A program made the translations under genes and the position numbers. From Acidobacteriota bacterium (lineage in GTDB: Bacteria; Acidobacteriota; Vicinamibacteria; Vicinamibacterales; UBA2999), in assembly GCA_963169195.1 (NCBI GenBank), contig CAUJDN010000063.1:1-62247 (forward strand): a DNA stretch of 62,247 nt, read 5' to 3'. Below, in pieces: positions 26,207 through 35,519 of the stretch (position 1 is the first letter of the stretch; every line of letters begins with the position of its first letter). Below the pieces are notes generated by a model that saw nothing but the letters and a program-made list of their open reading frames with translations, did not search any database and had not been told where the DNA came from.

Positions 26207-27256
26207 TCAGGGAATGCTGCGGGCCAGGAACGGGCCCATGACCTGCGTCATGGCCAGCGGCAGCCGGCGCCAGGCCTTGATGGCAAGCTGGTACTTCGGG
26301 TTGGTCGGGTTGAGGGTCGGCATCTCCCGGCGCGTTCGCAGCAGGTAGGTCCAGTACAGCTGCAGCGCCTCCGCGTTCCATTTCTTCTTGAACTGGTCGC
26401 CCCCCGAGTCCTTCGAGGATCGACCCAGGTGGAACAGTTGGGCGCCGCTCTCGCAGGCGTGCCTGATGAGCTCCCAGTACAGCACGTAGCCCGCGAGTTG
26501 GCGCCGGTACTCGCTGCGGATGCCGAGCCACATCCCCTCCCACGTCCCGTTGTGGAGGCCATCGAAGGCGCCGGCTGCCGGTCGTCCGTCGGCATCGTAG
26601 ACGACACAGAGGCGCGTTGCGTCGGGAAAGGCGGCCAGGATCGCCTTGAGGTAGTCGATCCGGTAGATGGGTGTCCCCATCTCGCGCCAGCTCTCGGAGA
26701 GAATCCGGTAGAACTCGTCGACCTGGTCCGCCCCGAACCTGGCGACGAAGCCGTGCTTGTACGCGCGTCGAATCTCGGCTCGCTGCTCGCGTTTCATCCG
26801 GCCCAGGACCACCTCGGGATCCGGATCGAGGGCGATGGTCATGCTGACCTTGTGGTCCGAGTACGGATAGCGGTCCGGCAGCCTGCGGCGGCTGCGGAGT
26901 TCGACGTACTCCACGCCCCACTCGTCGGCCACCTCTCCTGCCGCCTGCAGCAGCTGCTCCTCGACGTCGTCCGATTCGCCCGCGGGCCCGCCGTAGTTGA
27001 CGAAGGGCATCGAGCACGCCAGGTTCCCGAAGAGCAGGCTCTTGAGCCTGACGAGCGGCAGGATGCCGACCAGGCGGCCGTCATCGACGGCGGCCAGGTA
27101 GGTCGTGGCGTGCCCGAAGCATCGCTCGTTGATCTCGCGCCACTCCCAGCGATGGTAGAAGGACGCTCGCGGCGAGCCCAGCGTGAATGCATTCCACCGG
27201 GACCGGTGCGCGTCGTCGCAACGAATGATGGCCATGTGCGGTTGCGGGTCGTGCAA
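26207..27256 (-). CDS. FemAB-like GNAT-fold acyl/aminoacyl transferase (XrtA-associated type)
   Basis: A 349-residue protein of the FemAB-related family that accompanies exosortase A loci (TIGR03019 as I recall it). Seen stretches are SFYHRWEWREINERCFGHAT, VGILPLVRLKS and FVNYGGPAGESDDVEEQLL in the N-terminal GNAT domain. EMGTPIYRIDYLKAIL, AAGAFDGLHNGTWEGM and FHLGRSSKDSGGDQFKKKW are in the C-terminal domain. FemABX enzymes attach amino acids from aminoacyl-tRNA to peptidoglycan precursors. The partner in EPS loci is not established. ATG 27235 is an alternative start (MAIIRCDD). It sits between the acyl carrier protein gene and the PLP-family gene with gaps of about ten and four bases, inside the operon. 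Confidence 0.86.
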   Translation of the reverse strand: MHDPQPHMAIIRCDDAHRSRWNAFTLGSPRASFYHRWEWREINERCFGHATTYLAAVDDGRLVGILPLVRLKSLLFGNLACSMPFVNYGGPAGESDDVEEQLLQAAGEVADEWGVEYVELRSRRRLPDRYPYSDHKVSMTIALDPDPEVVLGRMKREQRAEIRRAYKHGFVARFGADQVDEFYRILSESWREMGTPIYRIDYLKAILAAFPDATRLCVVYDADGRPAAGAFDGLHNGTWEGMWLGIRSEYRRQLAGYVLYWELIRHACESGAQLFHLGRSSKDSGGDQFKKKWNAEALQLYWTYLLRTRREMPTLNPTNPKYQLAIKAWRRLPLAMTQVMGPFLARSIP

Positions 27257-27266
27257 GTGCCGGGCT

Positions 27267-27536
27267 TCAGCCGTTCGTGGTCACGGATTCCCGTTTGCGC
27301 GCCACGAACTGGCTGAGATTCCTGAGGGAATCGAGGTTCTCGGGCACCAGCTCCCGATCCTCGACCCGGATGCCGTACTGCTGCTCGACGAACGATACGA
27401 GCTCCAGCAGGCCCGTGGAATCGATGATGCCGCTTTCGAGCAGCGACTGGTCGTCCGCGAGCCCCCCCTGGTCCTGTCCGAACAGGAAATTGCCGACAAT
27501 GAAGGTCCTGATCTCCGTCGCGACCGAATCCGTCAT
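27267..27536 (-). CDS. Acyl carrier protein
   Basis: An 89-residue carrier protein with the ACP four-helix pattern. The phosphopantetheine attachment site is the serine in LLESGIIDSTGLLELVSFVE (about 41), giving D-S-T in place of the usual D-S-L. The start at ATG 27536 has GAGGG at a good distance; an in-frame ATG at 27542 lies inside that spacing. The protein is predicted to be cytoplasmic and acidic, as ACPs are. It sits between the FemAB-like and XrtA-type deacetylase genes. The acyl-CoA ligase that could load it lies in the second operon (47926-49482). Such a pair is known in exosortase-A loci; the acyl group it carries is unknown. Confidence 0.87.
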   Translation of the reverse strand: MTDSVATEIRTFIVGNFLFGQDQGGLADDQSLLESGIIDSTGLLELVSFVEQQYGIRVEDRELVPENLDSLRNLSQFVARKRESVTTNG

Positions 27537-27657
27537 CTGCATACCCTCAGCAAGACTGCACAACGATTCAACGTAAACAATCCCGGCCGCCTGCCGCGGC
27601 AGCCGGCCGCTGGCCGGACCCGGTGCACCCAAGCAAGATTCCAGCCAGAGGCGTGCG

Positions 27658-28503
27658 TCACCCGTGTTGCGTTTCGAGGACCTGGGAGATGGTGCCGAAG
27701 CGGAACTCCCGCAGGAGGCGCCGGAGGCGGGGCTCGGTCCGGTCGAGGTTGCGGTAGTGCCGGTACCTGGAAACCGCGCCGACGTTGAGGCGCGGCTGGT
27801 CCGGGTCGATCTCCCATGGGTGCAAGTAGAAGACGGCCGGCCGGCCCTCGGTGTCGTTCAGGGCACGCAACCCGCGCCGAGTCCACCAGTACGGCAGCAG
27901 GCGGAAATACCCGCCCCCGCCCACCGGGAGGTTCGTCCCCAGGTGCCGGACCGTGGATCCCGGCAGCTCCCACAAGCGTCGGCCCTGTCGCTCGAGCGCA
28001 TGGATGTGCCGGTCCCAGTGAGGGATGCCGTACCGGTCGTGGTAGATCGGGTAGATGCTGGAATCGAACGTGTACTCCTCACTGGCGAGCACGTCGATCG
28101 CCCAGAGGGAGCGCTCGGTAATCGAGTAGCTGGGCGCGCGGTAGCCCCGCACCCGCACGCCCGTGGCCTGCTCGATGGCCGCGCGTGCGCGCGCCAGGTC
28201 GGCCCGGAACTCCCCCGGGGTCTTGTCGTAGACCAGTCCGTGATCGTAGCTGTGCGACGCCAGCTCGTGGCCGTCGCGGTGGATGCGCTCGACCAGCGCG
28301 GGGAACCGCTCGGCGACCCATCCCAGCACGAAGAAGGTGGCCCGGACGTCGGCCGCCTCGAGGATCGCGAGCAGCCGTTCCGTGTTCTGGCACACCCGGC
28401 TCTCGAGCGACGTCCACTCGTCCCGTGACACCACGTGTGAGAAGGCCGACACGTGGAAATAGTCTTCCACGTCGACCGTCATCGCGTTGAGGAGGCCTGA
28501 CAC
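27658..28503 (-). CDS. XrtA/PEP-CTERM-type polysaccharide deacetylase (NodB plus DUF3473)
   Basis: A 281-residue deacetylase with the hallmarks of the exosortase-A-associated family (TIGR03006). It opens with AMTVDVEDYFHVSAF, continues with ATFFVLGWVAERFP and the metal-binding DGHELASHSYDHGLVYDKTP, and then RGYRAPSYSITERSLWAIDV. The C-terminal DUF3473-like part has PVGGGGYFRLLPYWWTRRGL and FYLHPWEIDPDQPRL. It probably deacetylates hexosamine in the EPS. It lies one base after the sugar transferase gene and 121 bases before the ACP gene. Full length and start ATG 28503 fit the family. Confidence 0.9.
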   Translation of the reverse strand: MSGLLNAMTVDVEDYFHVSAFSHVVSRDEWTSLESRVCQNTERLLAILEAADVRATFFVLGWVAERFPALVERIHRDGHELASHSYDHGLVYDKTPGEFRADLARARAAIEQATGVRVRGYRAPSYSITERSLWAIDVLASEEYTFDSSIYPIYHDRYGIPHWDRHIHALERQGRRLWELPGSTVRHLGTNLPVGGGGYFRLLPYWWTRRGLRALNDTEGRPAVFYLHPWEIDPDQPRLNVGAVSRYRHYRNLDRTEPRLRRLLREFRFGTISQVLETQHG

Positions 28504-28504
28504 G

Positions 28505-29902
28505 TCACGAACCGCTGCGGACGAGGACGGTCTTCGCCGTCTCGAGGATGACGTAGATGTCGAACGCGATCGACATGTGCTTGATGTAGAACAGGTCGTA
28601 CTGCAGCTTCTCCTGTGCGTCGTCCACCGTCGCCCCGTAGCGATGGCGCACCTGGGCCCATCCGGTCAGCCCGGGCCTGACGACGTGGCGCTGCCCGTAG
28701 TAAGGGATTTGACGCGTCAGGTCCGCCACGAACTCTGGGCGCTCGGGACGCGGGCCGACGAAGCTCATGTCTCCCCTCAGGACGTTCCAGAGCTGTGGCA
28801 GCTCGTCGAGGCGCGTCCTGCGGAGGAACCTGCCCGCGCGCGTCACTCGCGGGTCGTTCTGGGTCGACCAGACGGGGCCCGTCTCCAGCTCGGCGTTCAC
28901 GCGCATCGACCGGAACTTGTGGATGATGAACGGGGCACCGTTCTTCCCGACGCGGCGCTGCGAATAGAGGATGGGGCCCGGCGAGCTCAGGCGGACCAAC
29001 GTCGCCGCCAGCAGCATCAGCGGCGACGCGAGGGTGAGACCGATGAACGCCAGGAGCACATCCGACAGCCGCTTGCTCACCTCCAGCGTCGTGCTCTTCC
29101 GGAAGCCGTCCGAGAAGATCATCCAGCTTGGGCGAAGGTTCTCGACGGCGATCTTCCCTGTGTACTGCTCGTACACGGACGCCAGGTGATCGAAGCGCAC
29201 GCCATCGTTGAGCTTCATGGCGAGCAATTCGTCCATGTTCAGCTTGCCTCGCGCGTCGGCCAGGCTCACGACCACCCTATCCACACCCCGGCCGCGCACC
29301 AGGCTGGGGATGTCGCTCACGGTGCCAATCACGCCCGGGTTGACCACCGGCGCGCCGACGCGCGCCGGATCCAGATCCACGAAGCCGACGAGATCGACGC
29401 CCAGCTCGCTCCGGCGCTCGTAGAGCTCCCGCGCGAGCGTCACGGCCGCCTGGCCCGTACCCACGATCAGGAGCCGTTCGGTGGGGCGGCCGTGGATGGA
29501 GAGCCAGTCGAACGCGACCCGCCACCCCGCCACGAGGGTGATGATGAACAGCGTGGCCAGCGCGAACACGCCACGGCCGATCACCAGGTCGGGAACCGCG
29601 TAGTACAGCAGGGCCAGGATCACCGAGGCGGCGCCCAGCGAGCGGATGAGCCCGATGGCCAGATCCCGCGGGTCGTCCCGCTTCCGCAGGTCGTAGAGGT
29701 CGCCGTAGTGCAGGCAGATCTGCAGGACCGTGGCGGCGACGATTGCGCGGCCCGCCCACTCGGTGAGGACATCACCGATCGTGCCCGGCATCCCGAGGCG
29801 GATGACAGCGGCCACCAGCACCGACATCACGATCAGCGCGTGCTCAACGAGCACGAGTCCCATCGTCCGGACGCTGATCCTGCCGGTGAGGAGCTGATAC
29901 AT
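28505..29902 (-). CDS. Undecaprenyl-phosphate sugar phosphotransferase (EPS priming enzyme)
   Basis: A 465-residue polyprenyl glycosylphosphotransferase. Four N-terminal membrane segments (about 12-115) and a Rossmann-like domain (RLLIVGTGQAAVTLARELYE, about 143) precede the catalytic sugar-transferase domain. Its motifs are KRLSDVLLAFIGLTLASPLM (about 278), SQRRVGKNGAPFIIHKFRSM and RTRLDELPQLWNVLRGDMSF, then GPRPERPEFV. It transfers the first sugar phosphate to undecaprenyl phosphate and so starts EPS assembly. It is one base from the deacetylase gene and 18 bases from the kinase gene. The XrtA-linked family (TIGR03013) has this architecture. The first sugar is not identifiable. Confidence 0.92.
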   Translation of the reverse strand: MYQLLTGRISVRTMGLVLVEHALIVMSVLVAAVIRLGMPGTIGDVLTEWAGRAIVAATVLQICLHYGDLYDLRKRDDPRDLAIGLIRSLGAASVILALLYYAVPDLVIGRGVFALATLFIITLVAGWRVAFDWLSIHGRPTERLLIVGTGQAAVTLARELYERRSELGVDLVGFVDLDPARVGAPVVNPGVIGTVSDIPSLVRGRGVDRVVVSLADARGKLNMDELLAMKLNDGVRFDHLASVYEQYTGKIAVENLRPSWMIFSDGFRKSTTLEVSKRLSDVLLAFIGLTLASPLMLLAATLVRLSSPGPILYSQRRVGKNGAPFIIHKFRSMRVNAELETGPVWSTQNDPRVTRAGRFLRRTRLDELPQLWNVLRGDMSFVGPRPERPEFVADLTRQIPYYGQRHVVRPGLTGWAQVRHRYGATVDDAQEKLQYDLFYIKHMSIAFDIYVILETAKTVLVRSGS

Positions 29903-29920
29903 GCCTCGACGTCGTCCGGG

Positions 29921-30772
29921 CTAACTTCGCGAGCCGTAATAGGCGTAGCGCTCGCCGGGCAGGGCCTCGACACCATTGAGGATGACGCCGATGATCCGGT
30001 CGCGGCCAAGTGCGTTGACGGCCTTCTCCACCTGCGGGTACTGGGTATGCCCCGCCCGAATCACGAACACGATGCCATCCACCAGCTCCGACAGGAACTG
30101 CGCGTCGGCGGTGGGCTCCATGGGCGGCGAGTCGATGATGACCCAGTCGAACCGCTCGCGGGCCTCCTCCATGATCTGGCGCATCCGGGGCGACGTCAGG
30201 CCGCTCATCGGATCCGGATCCGGGCGCCCCCCGGGGAGCAGCAGCAGGTTCGGCGACAGCCGAACGACCGAGAGCTTCGTGTCGTTCTTCGCCTTGAGCG
30301 CCTCGCCCAGCCCCGGAACCTCGGCGAGCTGCACGATCTCACCCAGCGAGGGCCGGCGCAAATCCGCGTCGACGAGCAGCACGCTGCGGTGGAACGACTC
30401 GCTGAGCACCAGGCTCAGGTTGAGTGCGGTCGACGTCTTGCCATCGGCCTGCGCGGCGCTGGTGAGCATCACCACCCGCATGCCGCTGGTAGCCTGGGCG
30501 TTGTTCATCACGGCGGCGAGCCGGCGGAACTGCTCGACCAGTGCCGGATCGGCCCCGGGGGACGTCACGCAGCGCTCCTGCCACGTCGAGCTCCAGCTGA
30601 TGCTCCCGAGCGTCTCGCCCGTGGCGCCGGCGTCGGGAAGCAGCGCGGCCCGGCGGCCCGGCTCCTCGGTCCGCGTGTCCCACTGCGGGGCGAAGGTTTC
30701 GCTCTCCTCCGCGGTCTCGCGGAACGACGACGGGATCCGCGCCCGCTGCATGGCCTGTTCGATTCGACTCAC
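29921..30772 (-). CDS. Tyrosine autokinase (BY-kinase), XrtA-associated type
   Basis: A 283-residue cytoplasmic ATPase of the bacterial tyrosine kinase group that controls EPS chain length with the Wzz-like protein upstream. Walker A is AQADGKTSTALNLSL (about 109), Walker A' is VLLVDADLRRPSLGEI (about 135) and Walker B is FDWVIIDSPP. The short C-terminal tail YAYYGSRS offers the tyrosines expected to be autophosphorylated. It lacks its own membrane segments, as in systems where kinase and chain-length protein are separate. Nine bases separate it from the Wzz gene. The phosphatase counterpart may be the one at 47240. Confidence 0.9.
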   Translation of the reverse strand: MSRIEQAMQRARIPSSFRETAEESETFAPQWDTRTEEPGRRAALLPDAGATGETLGSISWSSTWQERCVTSPGADPALVEQFRRLAAVMNNAQATSGMRVVMLTSAAQADGKTSTALNLSLVLSESFHRSVLLVDADLRRPSLGEIVQLAEVPGLGEALKAKNDTKLSVVRLSPNLLLLPGGRPDPDPMSGLTSPRMRQIMEEARERFDWVIIDSPPMEPTADAQFLSELVDGIVFVIRAGHTQYPQVEKAVNALGRDRIIGVILNGVEALPGERYAYYGSRS

Positions 30773-30781
30773 GTTACGCCC

Positions 30782-32392
30782 TTAGATCAAGTACTCCCAG
30801 AGCCTCATGCTCCAGAAGACGTACACTCCCGCCAGAATCGCCACGCTGCTGACGGCGAGCGCGAGGCGGGTCCGCCGGCCGCGCGCCGCGCGCTCCCGTT
30901 CCGTCTCGACGAGGGGGATGATCGTCAGCACGGGCAGCGACAGGGCCTTGACCACATCCGACTCGCTTCGGAAGGACGAGTCCCTGTACTCGAGCGTCGC
31001 CGCCGTCGCCACGCCCAGCAGGAGCCCCACGAACAGCCCGATCAGGCTGATCTGATAGCGAACGGGGCTCGTCGGCTCGGTCGGGACCCGTGCGGGATCC
31101 ACGATGCGGAACTGCTCGCCGATCTGCTGTCGTTCCAGGTCGAGCGCGACCTTCGACTGCTCGCTCTTCCCCAGCAGGTCCTGATACAGCGCCTTGGTCG
31201 AGTCGTAGTCACGGGACAGCTGCGTCCACTCCGCCTCGACGCCGGGCACCGCCTCGATGCGCCGCTGGTACTGGGCCGCCAACCCGCGCAGCCGCTCCTC
31301 TTCGGTGGTCTTGAACTTCAGCTGGCGCTCGAGGCTCTCGACCTCGGCGCGCATCTCCCGGAGCCGCTCCCGCCGCGCCTGCTCCTCGCGCGACAGCGCC
31401 GGGAGTGCGGCCTCGTCGGCCGAGGCCCGCGCTGCGGCCTCTGCCGCGGCCTTGGGCTCCAGTTCCTGGACCAGTCGCTTCGCGCGCCTGACGTCGGGGT
31501 GCTCCGGCGTGAACTTGAGCTCGAGCTGCGCCAGGTTCTGCCGGGCCGCCGCCAGCTGCTGCGTCGCGGTCAGGGCCATCGCGGCCTGGCCCCCCGGTGC
31601 CGGCGCTACCGGCGGCGGCGCCGCCCGCTGGTCGTTCTCGACCTCGCTGATCAGCCGCTGGAGCATCATCTGCCGATCGCGGTCGCGTGCGGTCGACTCG
31701 ACGAGCGACTGGATCTGCAGCTGCGTGTTCTGCAGGCTCTGCAGGTTCGTCTGCAGCTGCGTCGGCAGCGCGTTGCCGTACCGCTCGCGAAACGCCTCGA
31801 GCCGGCCTTCCTGCTCCTCGAGCCGTGCCCGGGCCTCGACCAGCTGATCCTGCAGGAACTCGCTGGTGGCCTCGGCCAGCGCGTCGCGGTCGCGGACGTT
31901 CTGGCTCACGAAGGCCTCGCCGAGCCGCTCGGCAATCCGGGTGACCATCTGGGCGTCCGGATAGGTGTACCGGATCCGGAAGGCGTGGAGCGGCTCCGGG
32001 CCCCGCGGGCCCTGCCGGGGCCGCTCGGCGATGACCTGGATGTTCGACCGCATCTTCATCACCACGTCGTCCATGGTGTACTCGGCGCGCTCGCGGGGAT
32101 AGAGGTCGAACTCCCGGATCATGGCCTCCAGCAGGGCCCGGCTCAGCACCTGCACCGAGATCGCGTCGAGGCGCTCCTCGGCTCGCAGTGTCACGGTCGA
32201 CCGGACGAAGGCGTCGGGCACCCGCTGCGGCACGATCGCGATCAGCACTTCGGCCTGATACATGTTCGGGAGTTGCGCCGACAGCAGCAGCACGCCGAAC
32301 AGCCCGAGCACCGGTGGCACGGCCAGCAGGATCATCCGTCGCCGTACGGCGGTCAGCAGGTCGGGCAGCGCAAGGGTCTTACCAGGAAGCAT
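30782..32392 (-). CDS. EPS chain-length determinant (Wzz/PCP family)
   Basis: A 536-residue inner membrane polysaccharide co-polymerase. An N-terminal membrane segment (about 22-40) is followed by a long periplasmic region rich in coiled coil (about 160-390, many Glu, Arg, Gln and Leu heptads). The proline-rich segment PARVPTEPTSPVRYQ (about 436) leads into membrane segment ISLIGLFVGLLLGVATAAT. A final hydrophobic segment (LALAVSSVAILAGVYVFWSM) lies near the C-terminus. The length agrees with the XrtA-linked group (TIGR03007). It works with the kinase downstream and the outer-membrane export proteins. The gap to the next gene is nine bases. Confidence 0.9.
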   Translation of the reverse strand: MLPGKTLALPDLLTAVRRRMILLAVPPVLGLFGVLLLSAQLPNMYQAEVLIAIVPQRVPDAFVRSTVTLRAEERLDAISVQVLSRALLEAMIREFDLYPRERAEYTMDDVVMKMRSNIQVIAERPRQGPRGPEPLHAFRIRYTYPDAQMVTRIAERLGEAFVSQNVRDRDALAEATSEFLQDQLVEARARLEEQEGRLEAFRERYGNALPTQLQTNLQSLQNTQLQIQSLVESTARDRDRQMMLQRLISEVENDQRAAPPPVAPAPGGQAAMALTATQQLAAARQNLAQLELKFTPEHPDVRRAKRLVQELEPKAAAEAAARASADEAALPALSREEQARRERLREMRAEVESLERQLKFKTTEEERLRGLAAQYQRRIEAVPGVEAEWTQLSRDYDSTKALYQDLLGKSEQSKVALDLERQQIGEQFRIVDPARVPTEPTSPVRYQISLIGLFVGLLLGVATAATLEYRDSSFRSESDVVKALSLPVLTIIPLVETERERAARGRRTRLALAVSSVAILAGVYVFWSMRLWEYLI

Positions 32393-32413
32393 GACGCGAT
32401 AGTCCTTTTTGCG

Positions 32414-33766
32414 TTACTGGGGTACTCGATCCACGTATCGGCCATAGAGCGACAGGTCGATGGTGAGGCCCACGCGCACCGCGTTCTGGTTGATGCGCCG
32501 CGCGAGGCCGTCCGGCACGGTGTCGACGGCTGACAGCCGGTGCGCGTAGTAGGTGTGGCTCGCCAGGAGCGAGCAGCACCGGCTGACCAGGTACCGGAGT
32601 TGCGAGCCGCCCGAATACGACTGGAAGTTGCTGACGCCTTCCGGCGCGATCTGCCCGTTCGCAAAGCCCGCGCTCAGCACCATCTCGAGCCGGCGGTTCA
32701 GGAAGCCGCCCAGCCGCACCAGTGCCGTGTCCGTGACGTACGGCTCGATGGTGAGGCCCTCAATCACCTGCACGCGGCGGATGTAGTCGCCCCACAGGCT
32801 CCACGAGCGGGCCCAGTCGATCCGCGTCGAGGCAAAGCCCGACGGCGTCCAGTAGTCCACGGGCGACCCGTCGATCTGGTTCAGCGTCTCCGTATAGGCC
32901 GCTCCAGCCCCGAACGAGAGATAGAACCGTCGGGACGGTGACAGCGGCTTGTCGAGCGTGAACCCCAGGTTCGCGGTGTGGGTGTTGAGCGGAAGATCCC
33001 GGCCGAAGTTCACGTTGAGACCGTCCGAGTACCGGTAACTGGCGCGGATCGTGGATCGGGCGCCGATGCCCCGGTCGTAGTCGACGGCCATCGCATGCGT
33101 ATCGCCGTCACCGACGCCGTCGTCGAATTTCCGGTCGTTGTAGAAATAGGCGACCCCAATCGCGTCGCGCCCCGAGAACCGCCGCTGCAGCGACACCCGC
33201 GAGTTCAGCATCCGGGAATGCCGCACCGAGAAGCCCGTCGTCGAGCTTCCGGGCGGCGGCAGCACCTCGGTCGCGCCCGGGAACACGGGCAGGCTGCCGC
33301 CGATGGCGAAGAACGGATCACGCCGAAAGTCCTGCGACGCGCGGATCACGTAACGGCGACCGAACGTGCCGCTCCACGTCGCCCGCGCGTCGGCCGCGTA
33401 CTCGGGCGACAAGCCCAGATTCCGGTACGTGAAGACGGCTCCGCCGGCGACCACCTCGAGGTTGTTGCTCTGCCGTCCAAACCAGTATCGGAACCGCGCG
33501 TCCCCGACGCCGCTGTACCCCTCGGGCCGTGGCTCGAAGAGGCCGCCCAGGTCGATGTTGGCGGGCACCAGATTGTCGTCGTAGCTGCCCAGCAGCGAGG
33601 CGGTGATGTTGACCTCCTGCCGGGTGCGGTTCGGGTCCACCGGCGGGCCGCCGAACAGCCCCCGATACGGCCGCGGCGGCCGCTGGACGACCTGCGCCGC
33701 CGCCGGTGCGCACACCAGCAACCCAAGCAGCAGGGCGACGAACACGTGAGGCCGACCGCGGGACAT
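32414..33766 (-). CDS. Outer-membrane beta-barrel EPS protein (XrtA-associated)
   Basis: A 450-residue protein with a signal peptide (PHVFVALLLGLLVCAPAAAQ). A long series of amphipathic beta strands follows (alternating hydrophobic and polar residues, e.g. FYLSFGAGAAYTETL, RLGGFLNRRLEMVLSAGFAN). It has no helix-type membrane segments and ends in a strand-like DRVPQ tail. This matches outer-membrane proteins found in exosortase-A EPS operons (TIGR03016 as I recall). It probably helps the polymer cross the outer membrane with the export protein encoded 30 bases upstream. The family function is not well defined. ATG 33766 is the natural start. Confidence 0.8.
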   Translation of the reverse strand: MSRGRPHVFVALLLGLLVCAPAAAQVVQRPPRPYRGLFGGPPVDPNRTRQEVNITASLLGSYDDNLVPANIDLGGLFEPRPEGYSGVGDARFRYWFGRQSNNLEVVAGGAVFTYRNLGLSPEYAADARATWSGTFGRRYVIRASQDFRRDPFFAIGGSLPVFPGATEVLPPPGSSTTGFSVRHSRMLNSRVSLQRRFSGRDAIGVAYFYNDRKFDDGVGDGDTHAMAVDYDRGIGARSTIRASYRYSDGLNVNFGRDLPLNTHTANLGFTLDKPLSPSRRFYLSFGAGAAYTETLNQIDGSPVDYWTPSGFASTRIDWARSWSLWGDYIRRVQVIEGLTIEPYVTDTALVRLGGFLNRRLEMVLSAGFANGQIAPEGVSNFQSYSGGSQLRYLVSRCCSLLASHTYYAHRLSAVDTVPDGLARRINQNAVRVGLTIDLSLYGRYVDRVPQ

Positions 33767-33796
33767 GAGAGAACCGTTCCTTCGGGGACCCGGGAT

Positions 33797-34423
33797 CTAC
33801 GGCACGACGACGGTATCGCCGGGCTCGAGCTGGATGTTCTGCTCGAGGCCCTTGCCCTTGGAGACATCCCGGTAGTTGAACTTGAAGCTCTGCGCGCGAC
33901 CGCCCTGGGTGCGCAGGACGGTGATGTTCTTCGCGTCGGCGAACTCCGTCAGCCCGCCCGCGAGCGCAATCGCCTGCATCACCGTGCGCGGCGCCGTCAG
34001 CGGGTACGTGCCTGGCGTCGCCACCTCACCGGTAACGAAGATCTTGCGACTGTTGATCTGCCGCACGACGACCGCGACGTTCACTTCGGTCAGATACTTG
34101 GCCGCCGCCGTCTGCACGCGCTCCCTCAGGACGTTCGGCGTCAGGCCCGCCGCCTCGAGCTCGCCAATCACGGGCAGGCTGATGCGACCGTCGGGCCTCA
34201 CCGTCACGTCGCCGCTCAGGTCGGGCTCACGCCAGAAGACCACGCCCAGCACGTCTTCGGGGCCAATCACGAAGCTGTCGGGCACGACCGCAGCCGGCTG
34301 GGATCCGGCGGTCGGCGGCGGAGCCGCCGTCTGCGCCGCCGCGGTGGAAACGAGCCCGCCGACGAGGCAGGCGGTGACGACGACCAGGACGAATTGGAGT
34401 GTGTGTCGGGCTGCCATGGGCAT
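33797..34423 (-). CDS. Polysaccharide export protein (Wza-like, SLBB domain)
   Basis: A 208-residue exported protein of the polysaccharide biosynthesis/export family. A signal peptide (LQFVLVVVTACLVGGLVSTAAAQ) is not followed by a lipobox cysteine, unlike classical Wza. DSFVIGPEDVLGVVFWREP (about 48), LSGDVTVRPDGRISLPVIGE (about 69) and the SLBB-type region KIFVTGEVATPGTYPLTA (about 127) are present. It is shorter than Wza, as in XrtA loci (TIGR03027). ATG 34423 overlaps the stop of the ATPase gene (TGATG), so the start is well placed. It forms part of the outer-membrane export path with the protein at 32414. Confidence 0.88.
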   Translation of the reverse strand: MPMAARHTLQFVLVVVTACLVGGLVSTAAAQTAAPPPTAGSQPAAVVPDSFVIGPEDVLGVVFWREPDLSGDVTVRPDGRISLPVIGELEAAGLTPNVLRERVQTAAAKYLTEVNVAVVVRQINSRKIFVTGEVATPGTYPLTAPRTVMQAIALAGGLTEFADAKNITVLRTQGGRAQSFKFNYRDVSKGKGLEQNIQLEPGDTVVVP

Positions 34424-35508
34424 CACGCAAAGAAGCGGAAACGCTGTTTCCGTTTGGGGTTGACCGATCCGGACTCTCCACTGTTCGGGGTCGGGCGGCC
34501 GATCTCCACGACCCCAGACGAAGCCGACGAGGTCACCACCATCGAACGCGCCGGCGCCTCCGGCTGCGCCTCCGGCGCGGCCAGGTCGAAGTCGCGGCAC
34601 ACCTCCATCACGACATCGACCGGCACCGGCCGCGTCTGTGCCGCGAATCCTCCGATCAGCGCGTTGTCGCAGAGCACGTTGATCGTGCGAGGGATGCCCC
34701 TGGCGTATTCATGGATGGCCATGACGGTCTCTCGCGTGAAGATGGTGCCCGGCGACCCGCCGGCAATGCGCAGCCGACCCGAGATGTAGCCGGCGGTCTC
34801 GTCGACGGTGAACGGCGCCAACTCGCACCGCAGCGCCACGCGCTGCTTCAGCTGGCGCAGCGACGACTCGTTGAGCCGTTCCGCGAGCTCGGGCTGCCCG
34901 CTGAGCACGATGTTGAGCAGCTTGGCGGTCGCCGACTCCAGGTTGCCCAGCAGGCGAATCTCCTCGAGCAGCTCGTACGGCATGCTCTGCGCTTCGTCGA
35001 CGACCAGCCCGGTGAGACTCCCCACCGCGTGCCGGGCCTCCACGTCCCGCTGCAGTTCCAGCAGGAACCGCGCCTTGGACGTCTGGGCCGCCGGGCTCAG
35101 GTTGAACGCCTCGGCCAGCAGCTCGTAGAACTCGTCGCGCCCCAGCGTCGGGTTGCTCACGAACACGTAGCGGTTCGACGTCTCGCCGATCGCGGCCAAG
35201 GCCGCCCGCACCAGCGTCGTCTTGCCGGTACCCGCATCTCCGAGCAGAAGCGTGAAGCCCTTGGCCGCCGCCATGCTGTACCGCAGGTTGCTCAGCACCT
35301 CACGCTGCCGTGGCGCAAGGAACAGGAAGCGGGGATTCGGGCTGAGGTCGAACGGTGATTCCGACAGGCCGAAGAACTCACCGTAGAGCGGCCGCTGCCC
35401 GGCCAGTGGCATGGCGACAGCGCCCGGGTCGAGGGTCCGCTCACCCGCCGGCTCGCGGCGGGACATCGACTCGGCGTGGTCGCTCGATGGTTTGAGGTGG
35501 GCTGCCAT
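34423..35508 (-). CDS. AAA ATPase of the XrtA/ExeA type
   Basis: A 361-residue ATPase, probably associated with the inner membrane. Walker A is TLLLGDAGTGKTTLVRAAL (about 83) and Walker B is LTGLVVDEAQSMPYELLEE (about 147). It has LRQLKQRVALRCELAPFTVD and GYISGRLRIAGG, typical of ExeA-like ATPases (TIGR03015 as I recall). The conserved part starts at LYGEFFGLSESPFDLSPNPR, so the true start may be ATG 35412 or 35466 rather than 35508. It is the first gene of the large EPS operon. A candidate extended -10 element lies only about 15 bases upstream of ATG 35508, which also favours a downstream start. Its role in the locus is not defined. Confidence 0.85.
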   Translation of the reverse strand: MAAHLKPSSDHAESMSRREPAGERTLDPGAVAMPLAGQRPLYGEFFGLSESPFDLSPNPRFLFLAPRQREVLSNLRYSMAAAKGFTLLLGDAGTGKTTLVRAALAAIGETSNRYVFVSNPTLGRDEFYELLAEAFNLSPAAQTSKARFLLELQRDVEARHAVGSLTGLVVDEAQSMPYELLEEIRLLGNLESATAKLLNIVLSGQPELAERLNESSLRQLKQRVALRCELAPFTVDETAGYISGRLRIAGGSPGTIFTRETVMAIHEYARGIPRTINVLCDNALIGGFAAQTRPVPVDVVMEVCRDFDLAAPEAQPEAPARSMVVTSSASSGVVEIGRPTPNSGESGSVNPKRKQRFRFFA

Positions 35509-35519
35509 GAACGTCGTTG

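Noticed and set aside
28487..32533. 1348-codon open frame on the plus strand
   Set aside because: It is antisense to five well-recognised EPS genes. Its composition (rich in Arg, His, Pro, Glu) is typical of GC-rich antisense frames.
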